Part shown: positions 10,075-21,470 of the stretch, piece by piece
Numbering within the stretch: the first letter of the stretch is position 1
How the letters are laid out: every line of letters starts with the position of its first letter
Assembly (NCBI GenBank): GCA_037783545.1
Contig: JBBELK010000488.1
Coordinates: forward strand, 1 to 64,000
Source: Henricia sp. BOLD:AAB3569
Taxonomy: Eukaryota > Echinodermata > Asteroidea > Spinulosida > Echinasteridae
Length of the DNA stretch: 64,000 nucleotides
Direction of reading: 5' to 3'
Notes under the pieces: model-generated
Databases searched by the model: none
What the model was told of the DNA's origin: nothing
The model's input: only the letters and a program-made list of their open reading frames with translations
Position numbers and translations under genes: made by a program

Positions 10075-12148
10075 TTGACAGACTTTCGCCGGGAAATGGC
10101 AGAGAAATTTCAGAGTTTAGAAAAAAAAGGGGTTGGCGCTTCCTGGTTGCTCCCGCAACCTGTGGCTGTCTGTACACACCTCTTTGGTGTACTCCTGACT
10201 CGTGCGCATGCTCAGTCTTTCGGACTGTCGTTGACACGGCCCAGTTTGGGACGGGATTTTGGTCAAAGTGTGGTCCAAACGTCGGCAAATTTGGAGGTCG
10301 AAAAATGTTCCGACGAACTTCAAATTTTGCATGCTCCAAAGACTCTATATTGCGCACTTGTCCTAAAAAATTGACAGACTTTCGCCGGGAAATGGCAGAG
10401 AAATTTCAGAGTTTAGAAAAAAAAGGGGTTGGCGCTTCCTGGATGCTCCCGCAACCTGTGGCTGTCTGTACACACCTCTTTGGTGTACTCCTGACTCGTG
10501 CGCATGCTCAGTCCTTCGGACTGTCGTTGACACGGCCCAGTTTGGGACGGGATTTTGGTCAAAGTGTGGTCCAAACGTCGGCAAATTTGGAGGTCGAAAA
10601 ATGTTCCGACGAACTTCAAATTTTGCATGCTCCAAAGACTCTATATTGCGCACTTGTCCTAAAAAAAATGACAGACTTTCGCCGGGAAATGGCAGAGAAA
10701 TTTCAGAGTTTAGAAAAAAAAGGGGTTGGCGCTTCCTGGATGCTCCCGCAACCTGTGGCTGTCTGTACACACCTCTTCGGTGTACTCCTGACTCGTGCGC
10801 ATGCTCAGTCCTTCGGACTGTCGTTGACACGGCCCAGTTTGGGACGGGATTTTGGTTAAAGTGTGGTCCAAACGTCGGCAAATTTGGAGGTCGAAAAATG
10901 TTCCGACGAACTTTAAATTTTGCATGCTCCAAAGACTCTATATTGCGCACTTGTCCTAAAAAATTGACAGACTTTCGCCGGGAAATGGCAGAGAAATTTC
11001 AGAGTTTAGAAAAAAAAAGGTGGTTGGCGCTTCCTGGATGCTCCTGCAACCTGTGGCTGTCTGTACACACCTCTTTGGTGTACTCCTGACTCGTGCGCAT
11101 GCTCAGTCCTTCGGACTGTCGTTGACACGGCCCAGTTTGGGACGGGATTTTGGTCAAAGTGTGGTCCAAACGTCGGCAAATTTGGAGGTTGAAAAATGTT
11201 CCGACGAACTTCAAATTTTGCATGCTCCAAAGACTCTATATTGCGCACTTGTCCTAACAAATTGACAGACTTTCGCCGGGAAATGGCAGAGAAATTTCAG
11301 AGTTTAGAAAAAAAAGGGGTTGGCGCTTCCTGGATGCTCCCGCAACCTGTGGCTGTCTGTACACACCTCTTTGGTGTACTCCTGACTCGTGCGCATGCTC
11401 AGTCCTTCGGACTGTCGTTGACACGGCCCAGTTTGGGACGGGATTTTGGTCAAAGTGTGGTCCAAACGTCGGCAAATTTGGAGGTCGAAAAATGTTCCGA
11501 CGAACTTCAAATTTTGCATGCTCCAAAGACTCTATATTGCGCACTTGTCCTAAAAAATTGACAGACTTTCGCCGGGAAATGGCAGAGAAATTTCAGAGTT
11601 TAGAAAAAAAAGGGGTTGGCGCTTCCTGGATGCTCCCGCAACCTGTGGCTGTCTGTACACACCTCTTTGGTGTACTCCTGACTCGTGCGCATGCTCAGTC
11701 CTTCGGACTGTCGTTGACACGGCCCAGTTTGGGACGGGATTTTGGTCAAAGTGTGGTCCAAACGTCGGCAAATTTAGAGGTCGAAAAATGTTCCGACGAA
11801 CTTCAAATTTTGCATGCTCCAAAGACTCTATATTGCGCACTTGTCCTAAAAAATTGACAGACTTTCGCCGGGAAATGGCAGAGAAATTTCAGAGTTTAGA
11901 AAAAAAGGGGTTGGCGCTTCCTGGATGCTCCCGCAACCTGTGGCTGTCTGTACACACCTCTTTGGTGTACTCCTGACTCGTGCGCATGCTCAGTCCTTCG
12001 GACTGTCGTTGACACGGCCCAGTTTGGGACGGGATTTTGGTCAAAGTGTGGTCCAAACGTCGGCAAATTTGGAGGTCGAAAAATGTTCCGACGAACTTCA
12101 AATTTTGCATGCTCCAAAGACTCTATATTGCGCACTTGTCCTAAAAAA
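10075..12148 (+). repeat. 7-monomer HOR, 2,074 bp, copy W2
   Basis: Monomers 10075, 10371, 10667, 10964, 11262, 11558, 11854, in the same order as W0. The first five match W1 (offset 1,777-1,779), including CCTAAAAAAAATGAC and GGTTAAAGTG in the third. The sixth has AATTTAGAGG in place of the GTCGGAAAA marker; the seventh is the A7 unit. Confidence 0.9.
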
Positions 12149-13037
12149 TTGACAGACTTTCGCCGGGAAATGGCAGATAAATTTCAGAGTTTAGAAAAAA
12201 AAGGGGGTTGGCGCTTCCTGGATGCTCCCGCAACCTGTGGCTGTCTGTACACACCTCTTTGGTGTACTCCTGACTCGTGCGCATGCTCAGTCCTTCGGAC
12301 TGTCGTTGACACGGCCCAGTTTGGGACGGGATTTTGGTCAAAGTGTGGTCCAAACGTCGGCAAATTTGGAGGTCGAAAAATGTTCCGACGAACTTCAAAT
12401 TTTGCATGCTCCAAAGACTCTATATTGCGCACCTGTCCTAAAAAATTGACAGACTTTCGCCGGGAAATGGCAGAGAAATTTCAGAGTTTAGAAAAAAAAG
12501 GGGTTGGCGCTTCCTGGATGCTCCCGCAACCTGTGGCTGTCTGTACACACCTCTTTGGTGTACTCCTGACTCGTGCGCATGCTCAGTCCTTCGGACTGTC
12601 GTTGACACGGCCCAGTTTGGGACGGGATTTTGGTCAAAGTGTGGTCCAAACGTCGGCAAATTTGGAGGTCGAAAAATTTTCCGACGAACTTCAAATTTTG
12701 CATGCTCCAAAGACTCTATATTGCGCACTTGTCCTAAAAAATTGACAGACTTTCGCCGGGAAATGGCAGAGAAATTTCAGAGTTTAGAAAAAAAAGGGGT
12801 TGGCGCTTCCTGGTTGCTCCCGCAACCTGTGGCTGTCTGTACACACCTCTTTGGTGTACTCCTGACTCGTGCGCATGCTCAGTCTTTCGGACTGTCGTTG
12901 ACACGGCCCACTTTGGGACGGGATTTTGGTCAAAGTGTGGTCCAAACGTCGGCAAATTTGGAGGTCGAAAAATGTTCCGACGAACTTCAAATTTTGCATG
13001 CTCCAAAGACTCTATATTGCGCACTTGTCCTAAAAAA
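12149..13037 (+). repeat. Trimer HOR, 889 bp, copy 1
   Basis: Monomers 12149 (CAGATAAATTT, A8G5, GCACCTGTCC), 12446 (GAAAAATTTTCCG, which removes the usual ATG) and 12742 (CAGTCTTTCGG, CCCACTTTGGG). The following unit starts with TAGACAG instead of TTGACAG. Confidence 0.88.
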
Positions 13038-13926
13038 TAGACAGACTTTCGCCGGGAAATGGCAGAGAAATTTCAGAGTTTAGAAAAAAAAGGGGGTTGG
13101 CGCTTCCTGGATGCTCCCGCAACCTGTGGCTGTCTGTACACACCTCTTTGGTGTACTCCTGACTCGTGCGCATGCTCAGTCCTTCGGACTGTCGTTGACA
13201 CGGCCCAGTTTGGGACGGGATTTTGGTCAAAGTGTGGTCCAAACGTCGGCAAATTTGGAGGTCGAAAAATGTTCCGACGAACTTCAAATTTTGCATGCTC
13301 CAAAGACTCTATATTGCGCACCTGTCCTAAAAAATTGACAGACTTTCGCCGGGAAATGGCAGAGAAATTTCAGAGTTTAGAAAAAAAAGGGGTTGGCGCT
13401 TCCTGGATGCTCCCGCAACCTGTGGCTGTCTGTACACACCTCTTTGGTGTACTCCTGACTCGTGCGCATGCTCAGTCCTTCGGACTGTCGTTGACACGGC
13501 CCAGTTTGGGACGGGATTTTGGTCAAAGTGTGGTCCAAACGTCGGCAAATTTGGAGGTCGAAAAATTTTCCGACGAACTTCAAATTTTGCATGCTCCAAA
13601 GACTCTATATTGCGCACTTGTCCTAAAAAATTGACAGACTTTCGCCGGGAAATGGCAGAGAAATTTCAGAGTTTAGAAAAAAAAGGGGTTGGCGCTTCCT
13701 GGTTGCTCCCGCAACCTGTGGCTGTCTGTACACACCTCTTTGGTGTACTCCTGACTCGTGCGCATGCTCAGTCTTTCGGACTGTCGTTGACACGGCCCAG
13801 TTTGGGACGGGATTTTGGTCAAAGTGTGGTCCAAACGTCGGCAAATTTGGAGGTCGAAAAATGTTCCGACGAACTTCAAATTTTGCATGCTCCAAAGACT
13901 CTATATTGCGCACTTGTCCTAAAAAA
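13038..13926 (+). repeat. Trimer HOR, 889 bp, copy 2
   Basis: This is an immediate tandem duplicate of 12149-13037 at an offset of 889. It differs in having CAGAGAAATTT in its first unit and CCCAGTTTGGG in its third. Both it and the unit after it begin with TAGACAG, so the T-to-A change travelled with the duplicated block. Confidence 0.88.
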
Positions 13927-14538
13927 TAGACAGACTTTCGCCGGGAAATGGCAGAGAAATTTCAGAGTTTAGAAAAAAAAGGGGTTGGCGCTTCCTGGAT
14001 GCTCCCGCAACCTGTGGCTGTCTGTACACACCTCTTTGGTGTACTCCTGACTCGTGCGCATGCTCAGTCCTTCGGACTGTCGTTGACACGGCCCAGTTTG
14101 GGACGGGATTTTGGTCAAAGTGTGGTCCAAACGTCGGCAAATTTGGAGGTCGAAAAATGTTCCGACGAACTTCAAATTTTGCATGCTCCAAAGACTCTAT
14201 ATTGCGCACTTGTCCTAAAAAATTGACAGACTTTCGCAGGGAAATGGCAGAGAAATTTCAGAGTTTAGAAAAAAAAGGGGTTGGCGCTTCCTGAATGCTC
14301 CCGCAACCTGTGGCTGTCTGTACACACCTCTTTGGTGTACTCCTGACTCGTGCGCATGCTCAGTCCTTCGGACTGTCGTTGACACGGCCCAGTTTGGGAC
14401 GGGATTTTGGTCATAGTGTGGTCCAAACGTCGGCAAATTTGGAGGTCGAAAAATGTTCCGACGAACTTTAAATTTGGCATGCTCCAAAGACTCTATATTG
14501 CGCACTTGTCCTAAACAATTGACAGACTTTCGCCGGGA
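13927..14538 (+). repeat. Monomers leading up to inserted element 1
   Basis: Unit 13927-14222 begins TAGACAG. Unit 14223-14518 carries a distinctive set (TTTCGCAGGG, CCTGAATGC, GGTCATAGTG, ACTTTAAATTTGGC). Unit 14519 is the one interrupted by the insertion. The same marker set stands immediately before all four insertions. Confidence 0.85.
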
Positions 14539-14550
14539 AATGGCAGAGAA

Positions 14551-14738
14551 GTTGTTGTTGTTGTATATTTTATGGCATCTTCGGCAACTAAGGCCCTTTA
14601 TGCCATCAACTATACGGTTTTAGCTTAACTATACTATATTATCAGCTTGAGATGACGAAGAAGGAGTTGCAGTTTTAGAAGTGGGAGGAAAACCCCCAGA
14701 GAAATGCCCCAGGGGAAAACCCACGCGGTCAAGTAGGG
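14551..14738 (-). mobile_element. SINE-like retroposon insertion, copy 1 (188 bp)
   Basis: This stretch is unrelated to the satellite. It is flanked by a perfect 12-bp direct repeat AATGGCAGAGAA (14539-14550 and 14739-14750) that occurs once in an uninterrupted monomer, so it is a target-site duplication. Read on the minus strand the element ends in (AAC)n, seen here as GTTGTTGTTGTTG at 14551-14563. A short tandem-repeat tail plus a 12-bp duplication is typical of LINE-mobilised SINEs. It is too short to encode a protein. Inside are ATGGCAT/ATGCCAT inverted arms (14572-14578, 14600-14606) and two GGAAAACCC words near 14688 and 14714. I see no convincing tRNA-type box B, so the 5' end may be truncated or of another origin. 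Family unnamed. Confidence 0.85.
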
Positions 14739-15607
14739 AATGGCAGAGAAATTTCAGAGTTTAGAAAAAAAAGGGGTTGGCGCTTCTTGGATGCTCCCGC
14801 AACCTGTGGCTGTCTGTACACACCTCTTTGGTGTAATCCTGACTCGTGCGCATGCTCAGTCCTTCGGACTGTCGTTGACACGGCCCAGTTTGGGACGGGA
14901 TTTTGGTCAAAGTGTGGTCCAAACGTCGGCAAATTTGGAGGTCGAAAAATGTTCCGACGAACTTCAAATTTTGCATGCTCCAAAGACTCTATATTGCGCA
15001 CTTGTCCTAAAAAATTGACAGACTTTCGCCGGGAAATGGCAGAGAAATTTCAGAGTTTAGAAAAAAAAGGGGTTGGCGCTTCCTGGTTGCTCCCGCAACC
15101 TGTGGCTGTCTGTACACACCTCTTTGGTGTACTCCTGACTCGTGCGCATGCTCAGTCCTTCGGACTGTCGTTGACACGGCCCAGTTTGGGACGGGATTTT
15201 GGTCAAAGTGTGGTCCAAACGTCGGCAAATTTGGAGGTCGAAAAATGTTCCGACGAACTTCAAATTGTGCATGCTCCAAAGACTCTATATTGCGCACTTG
15301 TCCTAAAAAATTGACAGACTTTCGCCGGGAAATGGCAGAGAAATTTCAGAGTTTAGAAAAAAAAGGGGGTTGGCGCTTCCTGGATGCTCTCGCAACCTGT
15401 GGCTGTCTGTACACACCTCTTTGGTGTACTCCTGACTCGTGCGCATGCTCAGTCCTTCGGACTGTCGTTGACACGGCCCAGTTTGGGACGGGATTTTGGT
15501 CAAAGTGTGGTCCAAACGTCGGCAAATTTGGAGGTCGAAAAATGTTCCGACGAACTTCAAATTTTGCATGCTCCAAAGACTCTATATTGCGCACTTGTCC
15601 TAAAAAA
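14739..15607 (+). repeat. Monomers following inserted element 1
   Basis: The remainder of the interrupted unit (to 15014) carries CGCTTCTTGG and GTGTAATCC. Unit 15015 has AAATTGTGCATG and unit 15311 has GATGCTCTCGC. The same order follows the other three insertions, but here unit 15311 keeps the normal GCATGCTCC where the other three have GCATGATC. Confidence 0.85.
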
Positions 15608-16200
15608 TTGACAGACTTTCGCCGGGAAATGGCAGAGAAATTTCAGAGTTTAGAAAAAAAAGGGGTTGGCGCTTCCTGGATGCTCCCGCAACCTGTGGCT
15701 GTCTGTACACACCTCTTCGGTGTACTCCTGACTCGTGCGCATGCTCAGTCCTTCGGACTGTCGTTGACACGGCCCAGTTTGGGACGGGATTTTGGTCAAA
15801 GTGTGGTCCAAACGTCGGCAAATTTGGAGGTCGAAAAATGTTCCGACGAACTTTAAATTTTGCATGCTCCAAAGACTCTATATTGCGCACTTGTCCTAAA
15901 AAATTGACAGACTTTCGCCGGGAAATGGCAGAGAAATTTCAGAGTTTAGAAACAAAAGGTGGTTGGCGCTTCCTGGATGCTCCTGCAACCTGTGGCTGTC
16001 TGTACACACCTCTTTGGTGTACTCCTGACTCGTGCGCATGCTCAGTCCTTCGGACTGTCGTTGACACGGCCCAGTTTGGGACGGGATTTTGGTCAAAGTG
16101 TGGTCCAAACGTCGGCAAATTTGGAGGTCGAAAAATGTTCCGACGAACTTCAAATTTTGCATGCTCCAAAGACTCTATATTGCGCACTTGTCCTAACAAA
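15608..16200 (+). repeat. D1-D2 dimer
   Basis: D1 (15608) has CTCTTCGG and ACTTTAAAT; D2 (15904) has GGTGGTTGG and GCTCCTGCAA, here with AGAAACAAAAGG interrupting the A tract. The interruption is shared only with 54768, linking these two places. Further D1-D2 dimers lie at 6814, 8888, 10667, 18243, 18836, 44270, 54472 and 59478. Confidence 0.85.
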
Positions 16201-16496
16201 TTGACAGACTTTCGCCGGGAAATGGCAGAGAAATTTCAGAGTTTAGAAAAAAAAGGGGTTGGCGCTTCATGGTTGATCCCGCAACCTGTGGCTGTCTGTA
16301 CACACCTCTTTGGTGTACTCCTGACTCGTGCGCATGCTCAGTCCTTCGGACTGTCGTTGACACGGCCCAGTTTGGGACGGGATTTTGGTCAAAGTGTGGT
16401 CCAAACGTCGGCAAATTTGGAGGTCGAAAAATGTTCCGACGAACTTCAAATTTTGCATGCTCCAAAGACTCTATATTGCGCACTTGTCCTAAAAAA
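16201..16496 (+). repeat. Monomer with GCTTCATGGTTGATCC
   Basis: This linker monomer precedes cassette 1. CATGGTTGATCC is shared with 50096 and 51544, which also precede 281-bp pairs; 19429 and others have CCTGGTTGATCC. Confidence 0.8.
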
Positions 16497-18242
16497 TTGA
16501 CAGACTTTCGCCGGGAAATGGCAGAGAAATTTCAGAGTTTAGAAAAAAAAGGGGTTGGCGCTTCCTGGTTGCTCCCGCAACCTGCGGCTGTCGGTACACA
16601 CCTCTTTGGTGTACTCCTGACTCGTGCGCATGCTCAGTCCTTCGGACTGTCGTTGGGACGGGATTTTGGTCAAAGTGTGGTCCAAACGTCGGCAAATTTG
16701 GAGGTCGAAAAATGTTCCGACGAACTTCAAATTTTGCATGCTCCAAAGACTCTATATTGCGCACTTGTCCTAAAAAATTGACAGACTTTCGCCGGGAAAT
16801 GGCAGAGAAATTTCAGAGTTTAGAAAAAAAAGGGGTTGGCGCTTCCTGGATGCTCCCGCAACCTGTGGCTGTCTGTACACACCTCTTTGGTGTACTCCTG
16901 ACTCGTGCGCATGTTCAGTCCTTCGGACTGTCGTTGGGACGGGATTTTGGTCAAAGTGTGGTCCAAACGTCGGCAAATTTGGAGGTCGAAAAATGTTCCG
17001 ACGAACTTCAAATTGTGCATGCTCCAAAGACTCTATATTGCGCACTTGTCCTAAAAAATTGACTGACTTTCGCCGGAAAATGGCAGAGAAATTTCAGAGT
17101 TTAGAAATAAAAGGGGTTGGCGCTTCCTGGATTCTCCCGCAACCTGTGGCTGTCTGTACACACCTCTTTGGTGTACTCCTGACTCGTGCGCATGCTCAGT
17201 CCTTCGGACTGTCGTTGACACGGCCCAGTTTGGGACGGGATTTTGGTCAAAGTGTGGTCCAAACGTCGGCAAATTTGGAGGTCGAAAAATGTTCCGACGA
17301 ACTTCAAATTTTGCATGCTCCAAAGACTCAATATTGCGCACTTGTCCTAAAAAATTGACAGACTTTCGCCGGGAAATGGCAGAGAAATTTCAGAGTTTAG
17401 AAAAAAAAGGGGTTGGCGCTTCCTGGATGCTCCCGCAACCTGTGGCTGTCTGTACACACCTCTTTGGTGTACTCATGACTCGTGCGCATGCTCAGTCCTT
17501 CGGACTGTCGTTGACACGGCCCAGTTTGGGACGGGATTTTGGTCAAAGTGTGGTCCAAACGTCGGCAAATTTGGAGGTCGAAAAATGTTCCGACGAACTT
17601 CAAATTTTGCATGCTCCAAAGACTCTATATTGCGCACTTGTCCTAAAAAATTGACAGACTTTCGCCGGGAAATGGCAGAGAAATTTCAGAGTTTAGAAAA
17701 AAAAGGGGTTGGCGCTTTCTGGATGCTCCCGCAACCTGTGGCTGTCTGTACACACCTCTTTGGTGTACTCCTGACTCGTGCGCATGCTCAGTCCTTCGGA
17801 CTGTCGTTGACACGGCCCAGTTTGGGACGGGATTTTGGTCAAAGTGTGGTCCAAACGTCGGCAAATTTGGAGGTCGAAAAATGTTCCGACGAACTTCAAA
17901 TTTTGCATGCTCCAAAGACTCTATATTGCGCACGTGTCCTAAAAAATTGACAGACTTTCGCCGGGAAATGGCAGAGAAATTTCAGAGTTTAGAAAAAAAA
18001 GGGGTTGGCGCTTCCTGGTTGCTCCCGCAACCTGTGGCTGTCGGTACACACCTCTTTGGTGTACTCCTGACTCGTGCGCATGCTCAGTCCTTCGGACTGT
18101 CGTTGACACGGCCCAGTTTGGGACGGGATTTTGGTCAAAGTGTGGTCCAAACGTCGGCAAATTTGGAGGTCGAAAAATGTTCCGACGAACTTCAAATTTT
18201 GCATGCTCCAAAGACTCTATATTGCGCACTTGTCCTAAAAAA
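16497..18242 (+). repeat. 1,746-bp cassette S-S'-T-C-F-G, copy 1
   Basis: Six monomers in fixed order. S (16497) and S' (16778) are 281 bp and lack 15 bp after CTGTCGTTG. S' also has CATGTTCAG and AATTGTGCATG. T (17059) has TTGACTGAC, GAAATAAAAGG and ACTCAATATTG. C (17355) has ACTCATGACTC. F (17651) has GCTTTCTGG and CACGTGTCC. G (17947) has TCGGTACAC. Unlike copies 2, 3, 4 and 6 it is not followed by the CGCTGGG unit. It shares GGATTCTCC in T only with copy 4. Confidence 0.92.
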
Positions 18243-18835
18243 TTGACAGACTTTCGCCGGGAAATGGCAGAGAAATTTCAGAGTTTAGAAAAAAAAGGGG
18301 TTGGCGCTTCCTGGATGCTCCCGCAACCTGTGGCTGTCTGTACACACCTCTTCGGTGTACTCCTGACTCGTGCGCATGCTCAGTCCTTCGGACTGTCGTT
18401 GACACGGCCCAGTTTGGGACGGGATTTTGGTCAAAGTGTGGTCCAAACGTCGGCAAATTTGGAGGTCGAAAAATGTTCCGACGAACTTTAAATTTTGCAT
18501 GCTCCAAAGACTCTATATTGCGCACTTGTCCTAAAAAATTGACAGACTTTCGCCGGGAAATGGCAGAGAAATTTCAGAGTTTAGAAAAAAAAGGTGGTTG
18601 GCGCTTCCTGGATGCTCCTGCAACCTGTGGCTGTCTGTACACACCTCTTTGGTGTACTCCTGACTCGTGCGCATGCTCAGTCCTTCGGACTGTCGTTGAC
18701 ACGGCCCAGTTTGGGACGGGATTTTGGTCAAAGTGTGGTCCAAACGTCGGCAAATTTGGAGGTCGAAAAATGTTCCGACGAACTTCAAATTTTGCATGCT
18801 CCAAAGACTCTATATTGCGCACTTGTCCTAAAAAA
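18243..18835 (+). repeat. D1-D2 dimer
   Basis: Monomers 18243 (CTCTTCGG, ACTTTAAAT) and 18539 (GGTGGTTGG, GCTCCTGCAA). Immediately duplicated at an offset of 593. Confidence 0.88.
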
Positions 18836-19428
18836 TTGACAGACTTTCGCCGGGAAATGGCAGAGAAATTTCAGAGTTTAGAAAAAAAAGGGGTTGGCGC
18901 TTCCTGGATGCTCCCGCAACCTGTGGCTGTCTGTACACACCTCTTCGGTGTACTCCTGACTCGTGCGCATGCTCAGTCCTTCGGACTGTCGTTGACACGG
19001 CCCAGTTTGGGACGGGATTTTGGTCAAAGTGTGGTCCAAACGTCGGCAAATTTGGAGGTCGAAAAATGTTCCGACGAACTTTAAATTTTGCATGCTCCAA
19101 AGACTCTATATTGCGCACTTGTCCTAAAAAATTGACAGACTTTCGCCGGGAAATGGCAGAGAAATTTCAGAGTTTAGAAAAAAAAGGTGGTTGGCGCTTC
19201 CTGGATGCTCCTGCAACCTGTGGCTGTCTGTACACACCTCTTTGGTGTACTCCTGACTCGTGCGCATGCTCAGTCCTTCGGACTGTCGTTGACACGGCCC
19301 AGTTTGGGACGGGATTTTGGTCAAAGTGTGGTCCAAACGTCGGCAAATTTGGAGGTCGAAAAATGTTCCGACGAACTTCAAATTTTGCATGCTCCAAAGA
19401 CTCTATATTGCGCACTTGTCCTAACAAA
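18836..19428 (+). repeat. D1-D2 dimer, tandem duplicate
   Basis: Monomers 18836 and 19132 repeat 18243-18835. The main difference is CCTAACAAA at the end. It is followed by one linker monomer (19429, GGTTGATCC, AATTGTGC) before cassette 2. Confidence 0.88.
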
Positions 19429-19724
19429 TTGACAGACTTTCGCCGGGAAATGGCAGAGAAATTTCAGAGTTTAGAAAAAAAAGGGGTTGGCGCTTCCTGG
19501 TTGATCCCGCAACCTGTGGCTGTCTGTACACACCTCTTTGGTGTACTCCTGACTCGTGCGCATGCTCAGTCCTTCGGACTGTCGTTGACACGGCCCAGTT
19601 TGGGACGGGATTTTGGTCAAAGTGTGGTCCAAACGTCGGCAAATTTGGAGGTCGAAAAATGTTCCGACGAACTTCAAATTGTGCATGCTCCAAAGACTCT
19701 ATATTGCGCACTTGTCCTAAAAAA

Positions 19725-21470
19725 TTGACAGACTTTCGCCGGGAAATGGCAGAGAAATTTCAGAGTTTAGAAAAAAAGGGGGTTGGCGCTTCCTGGATGC
19801 TCCCGCAACCTGTGGCTGTCTGTACACACCTCTTTGGTGTACTCCTGACTCGTGCGCATGCTCAGTCCTTCGGACTGTCGTTGGGACGGGATTTTGGTCA
19901 AAGTGTGGTCCAAAAGTCGGCAAATTTGGAGGTCGAAAAATGTTCCGACGAACTTCAAATTTTGCATGCTCCAAAGACTCTATATTGCGCACTTGTCCTA
20001 AAAAATTGACAGACTTTCGCCGGGAAATGGCAGAGAAATTTCAGAGTTTAGAAAAAAAAGGGGTTGGCGCTTCCTGGATGCTCCCGCAACCTGTGGCTGT
20101 CTGTACACACCTCTTTGGTGTACTCCTGACTCGTGCGCATGTTCAGTCCTTCGGACTGTCGTTGGGACGGGATTTTGGTCAAAGTGTGGTCCAAACGTCG
20201 GCAAATTTGGAGGTCGAAAAATGTTCCGACGAACTTCAAATTGTGCATGCTCCAAAGACTCTATATTGCGCACTTGTCCTAAAAAATTGACTGACTTTCG
20301 CCGGAAAATGGCAGAGAAATTTCAGAGTTTAGAAATAAAAGGGGTTGGCGCTTCCTGGATGCTCCCGCAACCTGTGGCTGTCTGTACACACCTCTTTGGT
20401 GTACTCCTGACTCGTGCGCATGCTCAGTCCTTCGGACTGTCGTTGACACGGCCCAGTTTGGGACGGGATTTTGGTCAAAGTGTGGTCCAAACGTCGGCAA
20501 ATTTGGAGGTCGAAAAATGTTCCGACGAACTTCAAATTTTGCATGCTCCAAAGACTCAATATTGCGCACTTGTCCTAAAAAATTGACAGACTTTCGCCGG
20601 GAAATGGCAGAGAAATTTCAGAGTCTAGAAAAAAAAGGGGTTGGCGCTTCCTGGATGCTCCCGCAACCTGTGGCTGTCTGTACACACCTCTTTGGTGTAC
20701 TCATGACTCGTGCGCATGCTCAGTCCTTCGGACTGTCGTTGACACGGCCCAGTTTGGGACGGGATTTTGGTCAAAGTGTGGTCCAAACGTCGGCAAATTT
20801 GGAGGTCGAAAAATGTTCCGACGAACTTCAAATTTTGCATGCTCCAAAGACTCTATATTGCGCACTTGTCCTAAAAAATTGACAGACTTTCGCCGGGAAA
20901 TGGCAGAGAAATTTCAGAGTTTAGAAAAAAAAGGGGTTGGCGCTTTCTGGATGCTCCCGCAACCTGTGGCTGTCTGTACACACCTCTTTGGTGTACTCCT
21001 GACTCGTGCGCATGCTCAGTCCTTCGGACTGTCGTTGACACGGCCCAGTTTGGGACGGGATTTTGGTCAAAGTGTGGTCCAAACGTCGGCAAATTTGGAG
21101 GTCGAAAAATGTTCCGACGAACTTCAAATTTTGCATGCTCCAAAGACTCTATATTGCGCACGTGTCCTAAAAAATTGACAGACTTTCGCCGGGAAATGGC
21201 AGAGAAATCTCAGAGTTTAGAAAAAAAAGGGGTTGGCGCTTCCTGGTTGCTCCCGCAACCTGTGGCTGTCGGTACACACCTCTTTGGTGTACTCCTGACT
21301 CGTGCGCATGCTCAGTCCTTCGGACTGTCGTTGACACGGCCCAGTTTGGGACGGGATTTTGGTCAAAGTGTGGTCCAAACGTCGGCAAATTTGGAGGTCG
21401 AAAAATGTTCCGACGAACTTCAAATTTTGCATGCTCCAAAGACTCTATATTGCGCACTTGTCCTAAAAAA
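19725..21470 (+). repeat. 1,746-bp cassette S-S'-T-C-F-G, copy 2
   Basis: Starts: S 19725, S' 20006, T 20287, C 20583, F 20879, G 21175. S has CCAAAAGTCGG and A7G5; C has GAGTCTAGAA; G has a private T-to-C in GAAATCTCAG near 21210. It is followed by the W unit 21471 (TTCGCTGGG, GAGGTGGAAA). Confidence 0.92.

Noticed and set aside
14551..14738. Four independent insertions at a hotspot
   Set aside because: Identical target-site duplication, orientation, flanking marker monomers and internal sequence are better explained by one event copied later.
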